Source of the DNA: Dehalococcoidia bacterium
GTDB lineage: Bacteria; Chloroflexota; Dehalococcoidia; Dehalococcoidales; UBA5760
Direction: 5' to 3'
Assembly (NCBI GenBank): GCA_011176655.1
Contig: DUEB01000003.1
Span: 1-13,392, forward strand
Length of the DNA stretch: 13,392 bases
Shown here: one piece after another, positions 1 to 6,785 of the stretch
How positions within the stretch are numbered: position 1 is the first letter of the stretch
How the letters are laid out: the number at the start of each line of letters is the position of its first letter
Program-made: the position numbers and the translations under genes
Notes under the pieces: model-generated
Told to the model about the DNA's origin: nothing
Database searches by the model: none
The model's input: only the letters and a program-made list of their open reading frames with translations

Positions 1-110
1 TAGGTTTTGCCGTCCAGGCTAATCGGGCAGGGAATAAGTGTGAAACCATACTCTTGGGCTGTCTTATGGGGCAGGGAAACGGAGTCGGCACTGATGACGA
101 CTTGCTTCAT
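1..110 (-). CDS. DegV family protein, N-terminal fragment (runs off left edge)
   Basis: This is the first 36 codons of a minus-strand gene that continues beyond the window. The translation begins MKQVVISADSVSLPHKTAQE and continues through YGFTLIPCPISLDGKT. That is the usual opening of DegV proteins: a short strand ending in (T/A)DS, an 'LP' turn, a helix, then 'YG..LIP...SLDGK(T/S)'. DegV/FakB proteins bind a fatty acid and present it to a fatty-acid kinase, but the ligand here cannot be judged from the N-terminus. A strong ribosome-binding site (AGGAGG on the minus strand, 117-122) sits 6 bases before the ATG and fixes the start. The gene lies 62 bases downstream of the 116-residue gene on the same strand and probably shares its promoter. 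The family call rests only on the N-terminal pattern. Confidence 0.68.
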   Translation of the reverse strand, partial: MKQVVISADSVSLPHKTAQEYGFTLIPCPISLDGKT

Positions 111-172
111 TAATTGCCTCCTCTTTCATGTCGTGCTTGCTGGATGTTATTCTCGTTTTTGTCTTTGACTGG

Positions 173-523
173 CTATATCCGTCGTACTGCCGGTTTAACT
201 CGCTGTGCTTCGCCCAGGACATTGCTGATATAATCTAGGGGCACCTTACTTATCTTGGCAATCTTCATCACGGCTTCCCGAATCAGGCTGTTCAGATACC
301 AGGTGGCCTTACAGTTAGCAAGGAGGGTGGCAAAAGCGCTCTGTAGTTCACTAAGTGAGGCATCCTCCTCGTGAAGTTCGAGGCATTTTTCGCAGTCGGC
401 AGCGACACCAATAAGGTCACGCATGCTGTGCTGGAGTGGGGTTCCCTGTCGTTCAAAGAACCTCTTGGCATGGTCAAGCTGCTCTTTATCAACCTTAAAA
501 CTATAAACGGTTAGCTCACCCAT
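173..523 (-). CDS. Hypothetical protein, 116 residues, possible ribbon-helix-helix-like N-terminus
   Basis: I do not recognise this family. The start is well supported: GGAGG (minus strand, 530-534) lies 6 bases before the ATG, and a good promoter sits about 50 bases upstream. The protein is soluble, with no signal peptide or membrane segment, and appears largely helical. Residues 4-40 have a short strand (LTVYSFKVD), a charged helix, a turn (QGTP) and a second helix. This resembles the ribbon-helix-helix layout of RelB/DinJ-type DNA-binding proteins, but that is a pattern impression, not a homology call. Residues 44-47 form a CEKC pair, which could be a metal or redox site or chance, and there is one further Cys near residue 71. 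The C-terminus is basic (VKPAVRRI). It is probably co-transcribed with the DegV gene. No toxin-like partner is visible, so a toxin-antitoxin role is not supported. Confidence 0.72.
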   Translation of the reverse strand: MGELTVYSFKVDKEQLDHAKRFFERQGTPLQHSMRDLIGVAADCEKCLELHEEDASLSELQSAFATLLANCKATWYLNSLIREAVMKIAKISKVPLDYISNVLGEAQRVKPAVRRI

Positions 524-579
524 AATCTGCCTCCTTCAGATGATCTGTGGATGCTATTAGTTAAGGTGGTTCTACTGAA

Positions 580-608
580 ATTATTACTCTGGGTATACTT
601 TTTGTCAA
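580..608 (-). promoter_or_regulatory. Sigma-70-type promoter for the leftward genes
   Basis: On the minus strand there is a perfect -35 hexamer TTGACA (603-608), a 17-base spacer and a -10 hexamer AATAAT (580-585; 5 of 6 consensus bases). Transcription would begin near 573 and leave a leader of about 50 bases before the ATG at 523. It should drive the 116-residue gene and the DegV gene. Confidence 0.7.
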
Positions 609-669
609 GCTCGGCGGCAAAGTTTTTTCGGGGCGGCGGTTACTGCTTCAGCAGACAGCGTAAAACAAA

Positions 670-699
670 TTGACCTTGGTGAGGGAAATTGATTATAAT
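670..699 (+). promoter_or_regulatory. Sigma-70-type promoter of the purF operon
   Basis: TTGACC (670-675) and a perfect TATAAT (694-699) are separated by 18 bases. The start point would be near 706, giving a leader of about 40 bases before the purF TTG codon at 746. No known purine riboswitch fold is visible in so short a leader. A perfect 8-base palindrome GTCTAGAC lies at 716-723, just downstream of the expected start point; it may be chance. Confidence 0.75.
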
Positions 700-745
700 T
701 TAAAGTGGAGGGGTTGTCTAGACTGAACTATAAGGCAGGCGAGGT

Positions 746-2161
746 TTGCACGAGGCTTGCGGCGTTTTTGGTGTTTATGCCCCAGATGAGGATGTAGCTC
801 GGCTTACCTTCTTCGCTTTGTTCGCTCTCCAGCACCGTGGCCAGGAGAGTGCGGGTATTGCTACTACTGACGGCCAAGGAATCCACCTCTGTGCCGATAT
901 GGGCCTGGTATCCCAGGTATTCAGTGAGGAGTCCCTGGGCCGGCTCACCGGGGATATCGCCATCGGTCATAATCGCTACTCTACCCGTGGCTCCAGTCGG
1001 GTAAGCAACGTCCAACCCATCATCGTTGGCGAAGGAGCGAACACTATCGCCCTCGCCCACAACGGGAATATTGTCAACGCCGAGTACCTCTATCGAGAGC
1101 TCTGTAGCCGGGGCTATACCTTTAATTCGTCCACCGACACCGAGGTTATTGCTAACCTTATTCTCTCCGCCCCGGGGAGCGACTGGGTAGCCAGGATAAA
1201 GCATGCCATGAACCGACTTCAGGGGGCGTACTCGCTTACCATCATGGCTGACCAGACTCTATTCGGGGTTCGCGACCCTCTCGGCGTGCGCCCGCTGTGC
1301 CTGGGGGGTATTAACGGTGGCTGGGTCATTGCCTCGGAAACCTGTGCCCTCGACCACATCGGGGCCAACTTTATCAGGGAGATTGAGCCCGGTGAGATAG
1401 TAACCGTTAACCGAAGTGGCGTTGCCAGTCATCAGGCAAGTGTCGCCCGGAAGGCGCTGTGTATCTTCGAGTACATCTACTTTGCCCGTCCCGATAGTGT
1501 CATTAACGGTCGCTTGCTTTACCAGGCGCGGCAGGCTATGGGTGCCGGTCTGGCTGAGGAGTATCCGGTGGCTGCCGACCTGGTTATGGGTGTTCCTGAC
1601 TCGGCTACCGCCGCCGGGGTCGGCTATGCCGTGAGCTCTGGTATCCCCCTGGGGGAGGGCCTGATTAAAAACCGCTATGTCGGACGCACCTTTATTGAGC
1701 CCCACCAGCGCATCAGGGATGTCGGCGTTAAGCTGAAATTCAATCCTCTGCCCGAGATACTATCCGGGAAGCGGGTGGTGCTGGTCGATGATAGTATCGT
1801 GCGCGGGACTACGACTCCCAAGGTGGTAAACCTGTTACAGCGGGCCGGGGCCAAAGAGGTGCATATGCGTATCTGTGCTCCCCCCCTGCGCTACCCCTGC
1901 TTCTTCGGTGTGGATATGGCTACCCGTGGGGAGCTGATTGCGGCGCGTAAGACAGTGCCTGAGATTAGGGATTTTATCGGCGCTGATTCCCTGGGTTACC
2001 TGAGCATCGAGGGGCTGATTAAAGCGGTGGCCTTACCCAAAGAGATTTTCTGCCTGGCCTGTTTCACGGGTAACTACCCGATACCGGTTCAGCTGGAAAT
2101 GGACAAGCTGGCCCTGGAGATCAAGGCGGCTGGGAAACAACTTCCCTATGATGCCAAATAG
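746..2161 (+). CDS. purF: Amidophosphoribosyltransferase (glutamine PRPP amidotransferase)
   Basis: PurF catalyses the first committed step of purine synthesis, making 5-phosphoribosylamine from PRPP and glutamine. The N-terminal Ntn glutaminase domain shows Cys5 after a four-residue leader (MHEA, presumably removed so that Cys5 becomes the N-terminal nucleophile), HNRYST at 75-80, HNGNI at 105-109 and STDTE at 129-133. The C-terminal phosphoribosyltransferase domain carries the PRPP loop VVLVDDSIVRGTT at 344-356. Cys239, Cys385, Cys436 and Cys439 match the four ligands of the 4Fe-4S cluster in the Bacillus-type enzyme, so this is probably the oxygen-sensitive class. The length of 471 residues is normal. 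The start is a TTG: an in-frame TAA lies at 731-733, there is no ATG or GTG between, and the catalytic Cys must be near the N-terminus. Only a weak AGG-type ribosome-binding site precedes it. It is the first gene of the operon. Confidence 0.95.
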   Translation: MHEACGVFGVYAPDEDVARLTFFALFALQHRGQESAGIATTDGQGIHLCADMGLVSQVFSEESLGRLTGDIAIGHNRYSTRGSSRVSNVQPIIVGEGANTIALAHNGNIVNAEYLYRELCSRGYTFNSSTDTEVIANLILSAPGSDWVARIKHAMNRLQGAYSLTIMADQTLFGVRDPLGVRPLCLGGINGGWVIASETCALDHIGANFIREIEPGEIVTVNRSGVASHQASVARKALCIFEYIYFARPDSVINGRLLYQARQAMGAGLAEEYPVAADLVMGVPDSATAAGVGYAVSSGIPLGEGLIKNRYVGRTFIEPHQRIRDVGVKLKFNPLPEILSGKRVVLVDDSIVRGTTTPKVVNLLQRAGAKEVHMRICAPPLRYPCFFGVDMATRGELIAARKTVPEIRDFIGADSLGYLSIEGLIKAVALPKEIFCLACFTGNYPIPVQLEMDKLALEIKAAGKQLPYDAK

Positions 2162-2356
2162 CCCGAGCGACGGCCTCTCAGCCGCAGTTAGCGGTTGTCT
2201 GCCAGCTTGGGGCGAAAGGGCTGAGGCTCCGGCGGGGCCTTTCTGTTTCCAGAAGGCGGCTGAGTCCCAGGTTTGAGCTGGGTGGTCTCCTGTTGTCGTC
2301 GGGGGCAATCTTTGGTAACCTGTGAGGGGGAGAATCTCATTGTCGGGACAGGATAG
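2162..2356 (+). promoter_or_regulatory. Structured 195-base gap between purF and purM, possible attenuator-like leader
   Basis: This is by far the longest gap inside the operon; the others are 3 to 42 bases. CTCAGCCGC at 2177-2185 pairs perfectly over 9 bases with GCGGCTGAG at 2256-2264. Its first 7 bases can instead pair with GGCTGAG at 2219-2225, so the two folds exclude each other. A third hairpin, GCCTTTCTG (2237-2245) with CAGAAGGC (2250-2257; one bulged base, TTTC loop), overlaps the distal arm. CCCAG/CTGGG (2266-2270/2278-2282) makes a small final stem. No U-run follows any stem, so a simple intrinsic terminator is not seen. There is no convincing gene here; a 24-codon GTG-started frame (2282-2356) ends with TAG directly against the purM ATG. 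Regulatory function is inferred from the pairing only. Confidence 0.3.
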
Positions 2357-3364
2357 ATGAGCGAAGCCTACACCAAAGCCGGCGTCAATATTGAGACTGC
2401 GGCCAGAGCCAAGAAGCTGATAGGCAAACTTGCCCAGGCTACTTTTGGCCCCCAGGTTCTGAGCGGTGTCGGCTTTTTCGGCGGGCTTTTTGAGTTCAAA
2501 GGGTATCGGCAGCCGGTGCTGGTGTCCAGCGTTGACGGGGTGGGTACCAAGCTCAAGGTTGCCTCGGCGCTGGCCAAGCACGACACCATCGGCATCGATT
2601 TGGTTAATCACTGCGTTAATGATATCCTTACCTGCGGCGCTGAGCCCCTCTTTTTCCTGGACTATATTGCCATGGGCCGGCTGGTGCCGGAAAAGATAGA
2701 GGCTATCGCTCAGGGGCTGGCCCGGGCCTGTGGGGAGGTCGGTTGTGCCCTTATCGGGGGAGAAACGGCCGAGATGCCTGGGCTGTATGCCGGTGAGGAC
2801 TATGACCTGGTGGGTTTTATTGTCGGCGTCGTGGAGAAGGAAAAGATTATTCAGGGGAAGCTGGTAGCGCTCGGTGATAGCATTATCGGCCTGGCCTCCA
2901 GCGGGCTCCATACCAACGGTTACTCTCTGGTGCGTCGAGTCTTTGGCGAGACCAGGCAGGCGCTGGCTGGCTACTACCCTGAGCTGGGGCGCACTCTGGG
3001 TGAAGCGCTCCTTGAGCCGCACCGTAGCTACTACCGCGAGCTAAGGCCGCTGCTGCCTCTGGTTAAGGGAATGGCGCATATCACCGGCGGCGGTCTGATT
3101 GATAATGTGCCCCGCATTTTACCCCAGGGTCTGGCGGCGAGATTTGACAGCCGGTCGTGGGTAGTACCCCCCATTTTCGGGCTGATTCAGGAGCGGGGCA
3201 AGGTTAGCCGGCTTGAGATGTATCGTGTGTTCAATATGGGTATCGGTATGGTGGTCGTCTGCTCGCCGGATAGTGTTGAGAAGCTGATACAAGCTCTGCC
3301 TGAGGCTAAGGTTATCGGTGAGGTGGTGAAGCAGGGGGGAGGGGCTGGGGTTGTCATTGATTAG
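2357..3364 (+). CDS. purM: Phosphoribosylformylglycinamidine cyclo-ligase (AIR synthetase)
   Basis: PurM uses ATP to close the imidazole ring, converting FGAM to AIR, the fifth step of the purine pathway. The 335-residue protein has the PurM-family hallmarks in order: DGVGTKLK at 60-67 (ATP and phosphate binding), VNHCVNDIL at 83-91, GGETAEMPG at 134-142, GLHTNGYSLVR at 183-193, ITGGGLIDNVPR at 242-253 and FNMGIGM at 292-298. The N-terminus (MSEAYTKAGVNIE) matches the family's usual start, and a TAG immediately before the ATG rules out an in-frame extension. The ribosome-binding site is modest (AGGA, 2350-2353, close to the ATG). Spacing to the next gene is only 3 bases, so translation is probably coupled. 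Confidence 0.95.
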   Translation: MSEAYTKAGVNIETAARAKKLIGKLAQATFGPQVLSGVGFFGGLFEFKGYRQPVLVSSVDGVGTKLKVASALAKHDTIGIDLVNHCVNDILTCGAEPLFFLDYIAMGRLVPEKIEAIAQGLARACGEVGCALIGGETAEMPGLYAGEDYDLVGFIVGVVEKEKIIQGKLVALGDSIIGLASSGLHTNGYSLVRRVFGETRQALAGYYPELGRTLGEALLEPHRSYYRELRPLLPLVKGMAHITGGGLIDNVPRILPQGLAARFDSRSWVVPPIFGLIQERGKVSRLEMYRVFNMGIGMVVVCSPDSVEKLIQALPEAKVIGEVVKQGGGAGVVID

Positions 3365-3367
3365 CCC

Positions 3368-4051
3368 ATGAAATATAGTGAGGTTATCCAGAGGCTAGAG
3401 TCTTTATCCAGCCCGGAGGCAGTAGCGGGCATGGCCCGCTTCGGGATTAACCCGGAGAATACCTACGGGGTATCGATTCCCAACCTGAGGAAGATAGCTA
3501 AAGAGGCTGGCAGAGACCATGCCCTGGCTCGGGAGCTCTGGGCGTCCGGTATTCATGAGGCCAGGATACTGGCGAGCATGACTAGTGACCCCAAACTGGT
3601 TACCGAAGAGCAGATGGAGGCCTGGGTTAAGGACTTTGATTCCTGGGACGTCTGTGACCAGGTGTGCATGAACCTCTTTGAGAAGGTTCCTCTTGCCTGG
3701 CGGAAGGTAAGCGAATGGTCGCAGCGGGAGGAGGAGTTCGTCAAGAGGACTGCTTTTGCGCTGCTCGCCTGCTTTGCCTGGCATGACAGAGAGGCCGCCG
3801 ACGAAAAGTTCATCGAGCTAATGCCGGTAATCGTTAGCGGGGCTAGCGACGAGCGTAACTTCGTGAGGAAGGCGGTGAACTGGGCGCTCCGGAACATCGG
3901 GAAGAGGAATCCGAACCTGAACCGGGCGGCCATAGAGACCGCCAGGGAAATCCAGGGTGCAGGTTCCAGGGCGGCCCGCTGGATTGCCGCCGATGCCCTG
4001 CGCGAGCTCACCGGTGAGGCGGTGCAAAAGAGGCTGGCGAAAGCGAACTAG
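3368..4051 (+). CDS. DNA alkylation repair protein, AlkD-like HEAT-repeat glycosylase
   Basis: The 227-residue all-helical protein fits the AlkD family, HEAT-repeat DNA glycosylases that remove bulky or positively charged alkylated purines (N3- and N7-alkyl) without base flipping. Family features visible here are YGVSIPNLRKIAKE at 33-46, a WDVCDQVC segment with Trp93, Asp94 and Asp97, KRTAFALLA with Arg127, NFVRKAVNWALRNIGKRNP at 164-182 with Trp172, and a final ARWIAADALREL at 203-213. Asp97, Arg127 and the tryptophans are the likely counterparts of the Asp/Arg/Trp active-site set of Bacillus AlkD; the exact alignment is my estimate. It begins 3 bases after the purM stop with no independent ribosome-binding site, so it is probably translated by coupling. 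It has no metabolic link to purine synthesis and occupies the place where purN often sits in pur operons. Confidence 0.85.
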   Translation: MKYSEVIQRLESLSSPEAVAGMARFGINPENTYGVSIPNLRKIAKEAGRDHALARELWASGIHEARILASMTSDPKLVTEEQMEAWVKDFDSWDVCDQVCMNLFEKVPLAWRKVSEWSQREEEFVKRTAFALLACFAWHDREAADEKFIELMPVIVSGASDERNFVRKAVNWALRNIGKRNPNLNRAAIETAREIQGAGSRAARWIAADALRELTGEAVQKRLAKAN

Positions 4052-4081
4052 ATGGGCCTTTGGCCGAGAGCAAAAGAAAAC

Positions 4082-4088
4082 AGGAGGT
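4082..4088 (+). promoter_or_regulatory. Ribosome-binding site that fixes the purH GTG start
   Basis: A full AGGAGGT lies 5 bases before the GTG at 4094. This supports GTG as the true start; the encoded MRAIVSVSDKTG is the normal PurH N-terminus. Confidence 0.8.
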
Positions 4089-4093
4089 AGTTT

Positions 4094-5638
4094 GTGCGTG
4101 CCATAGTTAGTGTTTCCGATAAAACCGGGGTAAGCGATTTTGCCCGGGGGTTGAGTCAGCTTGGCTTTGAGGTCTTCTCTACCGGCGGCACCAAGAAGGC
4201 GCTGGTCGAGGGTGGGGTGCCGGTTAGGGGCGTTTCCGAAATCACCGGCTTTCCCGAGATTCTTAACGGTCGGGTAAAGACCCTGCACCCCATGGTTCAC
4301 GGTGGCATTCTGGCCCGGCGCGACCTTCCGTCTCACTTAGAGGAGTTAGCCAGGAATAGCATTGAGACTATTGACCTGGTGGCGGTCAATCTTTACCCCT
4401 TTGTGCAGACGGTGGCTAAAACCGGGGTTACCCTTGAGGAGGCGCTGGAAAACATTGATATCGGCGGGCCCACCATGATTCGGGCGGCTGCCAAGAATTT
4501 CCCCGGTGTTATCGTGGTGGTTGACCCGGCTGACTATTCTCTGGTGATTGAAAAGCTGAAGGCGGGCGGTATTGACCTGGCCGAGCGTAAGAGGCTGGCG
4601 CAGAAGGCTTTTCAGCATGTCGCCGTCTACGATACGGCTATCGCTCAGTATCTCGGGCAGGAGATGGAGGGTCTGCCTGAAGAGATGACCGTAGCCTTAA
4701 AGAAGCGCTACGGGCTCCGCTATGGCGAGAACCCGCACCAGCAGGCGGCCTTTTATGCTGAGCTATCGGTTATTAAGGAGAGGCCGACCGGGATTACCTG
4801 GGCGGAGCCGCTATGGGGTAAGGAGCTGTCTTTTAATAATATCCTGGATGCCGATGCTGCCTGGGGGGTGGTCACCGATTTCGCCGCGCCCACGGTAGCC
4901 GTTATCAAGCACACCAATCCCTGCGGTCTGGCCACTTGCGATGATATCGTCGAGGCTTACCGGCGGGCCTTTAGCGGCGACTCGGTGGCTGCCTTCGGCG
5001 GGATTGTGGCTTGCAACCGGAAGCTTACCCTGGCTATGGCTCAGGAGATGGCTTCCGTCTTCTACGAGATAGTCATCGCCCCGGAGTATGAGCCGGCGGC
5101 GCTGGAACAGCTCAAGCGTAAAAAGAACCTTCGTATCCTGGTTGCCGGGTTGCCACCGGGCTACGGGGAGGCGGAGCCAGCCTACCTCGATTTCCGGCGG
5201 GTAAAGGGCGGCTTTCTGGTTCAGAGCTCGGATTCCCTGCCGGAAGGCAGCGTGAATCTGAAAACAGTAACCAAACGCGCCCCGACTCAGGCCGAAATCG
5301 AAGACCTGCTCTTTGCCTGGCGGGCGGTTAAGCACGTCAAGTCCAACGCTATTTTGCTGGTTAAGGATAAGACCCTGCTGGGTATGGGGGCTGGTCAGCC
5401 CAGCCGTATTGTCAGTGCCCAGATAGCCAAGGAAAAGGCTGCCGACAAGACCCGGGGCAGCGTCCTGGCTTCGGATGCCATGTTCCCCTTCCCGGATGTG
5501 GTGGAGTCGGCTGCCGCCGGTGGGGTAACCGCTATCATTCAGCCCGGCGGCTCAATCAGAGACGAGGAATCAATCAAGGCGGCGGACAAGCACGATATGG
5601 CTATGGTATTTACCGGTGTGAGGCATTTTCGTCATTAA
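4094..5638 (+). CDS. purH: Bifunctional AICAR formyltransferase / IMP cyclohydrolase
   Basis: PurH performs the last two steps to IMP: formylation of AICAR by 10-formyl-tetrahydrofolate, then ring closure. The N-terminal MGS-like cyclohydrolase domain (about 1-150) has SVSDKTG at 6-12, STGGT at 29-33, GRVKTLHP at 59-66 and IDIGGPTMIRAAAKNF at 121-136. The formyltransferase domain (about 200-514) has RYGENPHQ at 209-216, KHTNPCG at 272-278 (Lys272 and His273 are the expected catalytic pair), SDAMFPFPD at 460-468 and QPGGSIRD at 483-490. The length of 514 is typical and both domains look intact. It starts at GTG behind a strong ribosome-binding site. A 42-base gap separates it from the AlkD-like gene and a 41-base gap from the next gene. 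Confidence 0.96.
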   Translation: MRAIVSVSDKTGVSDFARGLSQLGFEVFSTGGTKKALVEGGVPVRGVSEITGFPEILNGRVKTLHPMVHGGILARRDLPSHLEELARNSIETIDLVAVNLYPFVQTVAKTGVTLEEALENIDIGGPTMIRAAAKNFPGVIVVVDPADYSLVIEKLKAGGIDLAERKRLAQKAFQHVAVYDTAIAQYLGQEMEGLPEEMTVALKKRYGLRYGENPHQQAAFYAELSVIKERPTGITWAEPLWGKELSFNNILDADAAWGVVTDFAAPTVAVIKHTNPCGLATCDDIVEAYRRAFSGDSVAAFGGIVACNRKLTLAMAQEMASVFYEIVIAPEYEPAALEQLKRKKNLRILVAGLPPGYGEAEPAYLDFRRVKGGFLVQSSDSLPEGSVNLKTVTKRAPTQAEIEDLLFAWRAVKHVKSNAILLVKDKTLLGMGAGQPSRIVSAQIAKEKAADKTRGSVLASDAMFPFPDVVESAAAGGVTAIIQPGGSIRDEESIKAADKHDMAMVFTGVRHFRH

Positions 5639-5679
5639 GCCCTCACTCTTAAGCCGGGGCAGGCTAAGCTAGAGCAGCC

Positions 5680-6771
5680 ATGGTAATAATCAGACCGAGC
5701 ATTACCAATCTGGATGAGATAGTGGCTTCCCTGCCTTGTGAGGAAAAGGCGGTGTTCCAGCGTATCTATGAGGTCACTACGGCGCTGGGCGAGTCGCGTG
5801 TTCCGAAGGAGATGGAACCCTGGGTAAGGGAGCGGTTCGGCTCGGTGGCCGCCGTCACCAGGCAGAAGGTCGTTAGGGTAACCAACCTGGTAACCCTGGA
5901 AGAAGCCCTCTTTAATCGGCTGCGCTGTCTCCGCCCCGCTGAGTTCAGGGAGAAAGAGAGCCTTGAGGCTCAGCTTGATAAGGCCGGTCGGGACGACCTG
6001 TTTGGTAGTCCGGCAGATACCACCCCGGAAGACCCCTTTGGCCGGGTATCAGGCAAGCACTGCGTTACGGCGGGTAATATCGCCAAGTACGACGGCTTAC
6101 ACGGGGTGGTCATCTACAATGATTTCCATCCGCTTCGTTTCTCTCAGGAGCAGATTAGTGACTATATTGACGTCGGCTTGGAGTGGGCCCGGAGGGCCCA
6201 TGCCTACGAACCTCAAGCCAGCTATTTTTTCTTTATCTGGAATTGCCTGTGGCGGGCGGGGGCCTCTATACAGCATGGCCATGCCCAGGTAATACTGGCC
6301 CGGGGGCGACACTACGCCCGGATTGAGAGGCTGAGGCGGGCCTCCCTTGGCTACCGGCAGAGATTTGACGCCGACTACTTTAGTGACCTGTTCCGGGCAC
6401 ACGATTCCGTCGGCTGTGCCCTGGCTAAGGACGGGGTCAGGATACTGGCCCATCTGAGCCCGTTTAAGGATAACGAGGTCATCGTTTTAGGCGATGAGCT
6501 TAACCTTTCTTTCAAGGAGCGGCTCTACGAAGTACTCGCCTGTTTTAGAGACCGGCTGGGTATTGTAAGCTTTAATCTTGGTCTGGCGCCTCCGCCCCTG
6601 GAGGAGACCGAGGAGAGCTGGCAGGGTTTTCCGGTGGTGGCCTGGCTGGTGGACAGGGGAGACCTCGGTAGCCGGGCATCGGATGTGGGCGGCATGGAGA
6701 TATATGGGGCCAGTGTTATCGGGAGCGACCCGTTTGAGCTGGCCCGCCAGTTGCAAACCCACCTGGCCTAG
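5680..6771 (+). CDS. GalT/HIT-like nucleotidyltransferase homologue, substrate unknown
   Basis: The 363-residue protein resembles the two-lobed galactose-1-phosphate uridylyltransferase / HIT superfamily. The first lobe has KYDGLHGVVIYNDFHPL at 136-152, then a long helix and the active-site strand CLWRAGASIQHGHAQVILA at 189-207. HGHAQ at 199-203 matches the H-x-H-x-Q motif, with His201 as the expected nucleophile that carries the nucleotidyl group. The second lobe (about 253-350) has HLSPFKDNEVIVL followed by GLAPPP, AWLVDRGD and GGMEIYGASVIGSDPFELA, which resembles the second GalT half. I do not see the zinc-site cysteines of classical GalT, and no galactose genes are nearby, so a UDP-sugar role is unsupported. 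It could be an ATP adenylyltransferase-like or phosphorylase-like enzyme. The next gene starts 14 bases on, with its ribosome-binding site overlapping this stop codon, so they are probably co-expressed. The ribosome-binding site for this ATG is weak. Confidence 0.75.
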   Translation: MVIIRPSITNLDEIVASLPCEEKAVFQRIYEVTTALGESRVPKEMEPWVRERFGSVAAVTRQKVVRVTNLVTLEEALFNRLRCLRPAEFREKESLEAQLDKAGRDDLFGSPADTTPEDPFGRVSGKHCVTAGNIAKYDGLHGVVIYNDFHPLRFSQEQISDYIDVGLEWARRAHAYEPQASYFFFIWNCLWRAGASIQHGHAQVILARGRHYARIERLRRASLGYRQRFDADYFSDLFRAHDSVGCALAKDGVRILAHLSPFKDNEVIVLGDELNLSFKERLYEVLACFRDRLGIVSFNLGLAPPPLEETEESWQGFPVVAWLVDRGDLGSRASDVGGMEIYGASVIGSDPFELARQLQTHLA

Positions 6772-6778
6772 GAGGTGA
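6770..6778 (+). promoter_or_regulatory. Ribosome-binding site overlapping the upstream stop codon
   Basis: AGGAGGTGA starts on the A of the TAG (6769-6771) that ends the GalT-like gene and lies 7 bases before the ATG at 6786. The overlap suggests the two genes are translated from one transcript. An ATG at 6778-6780 is out of frame and inside this motif, so it is not the start. Confidence 0.75.
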
Positions 6779-6785
6779 TGGGGCT

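Noticed and set aside
173..523. Toxin-antitoxin antitoxin call for the 116-residue protein
   Set aside because: The N-terminus only loosely resembles an RHH fold and no toxin gene is adjacent; the neighbour is DegV-like.
716..723. GTCTAGAC palindrome near the purF transcription start as an operator
   Set aside because: An 8-base palindrome is easily found by chance, and no second copy or longer symmetry is present.
2237..2257. Possible intrinsic terminator after purF
   Set aside because: The hairpin is plausible, but no U-run follows it and purM continues in the same direction, so a terminator call is not supported.
2033..3022. A 329-codon minus-strand open frame spanning the end of purF, the gap and most of purM
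   Set aside because: It is antisense to two certain genes, has no recognisable domain, and long antisense frames are expected with this GC-rich codon use.
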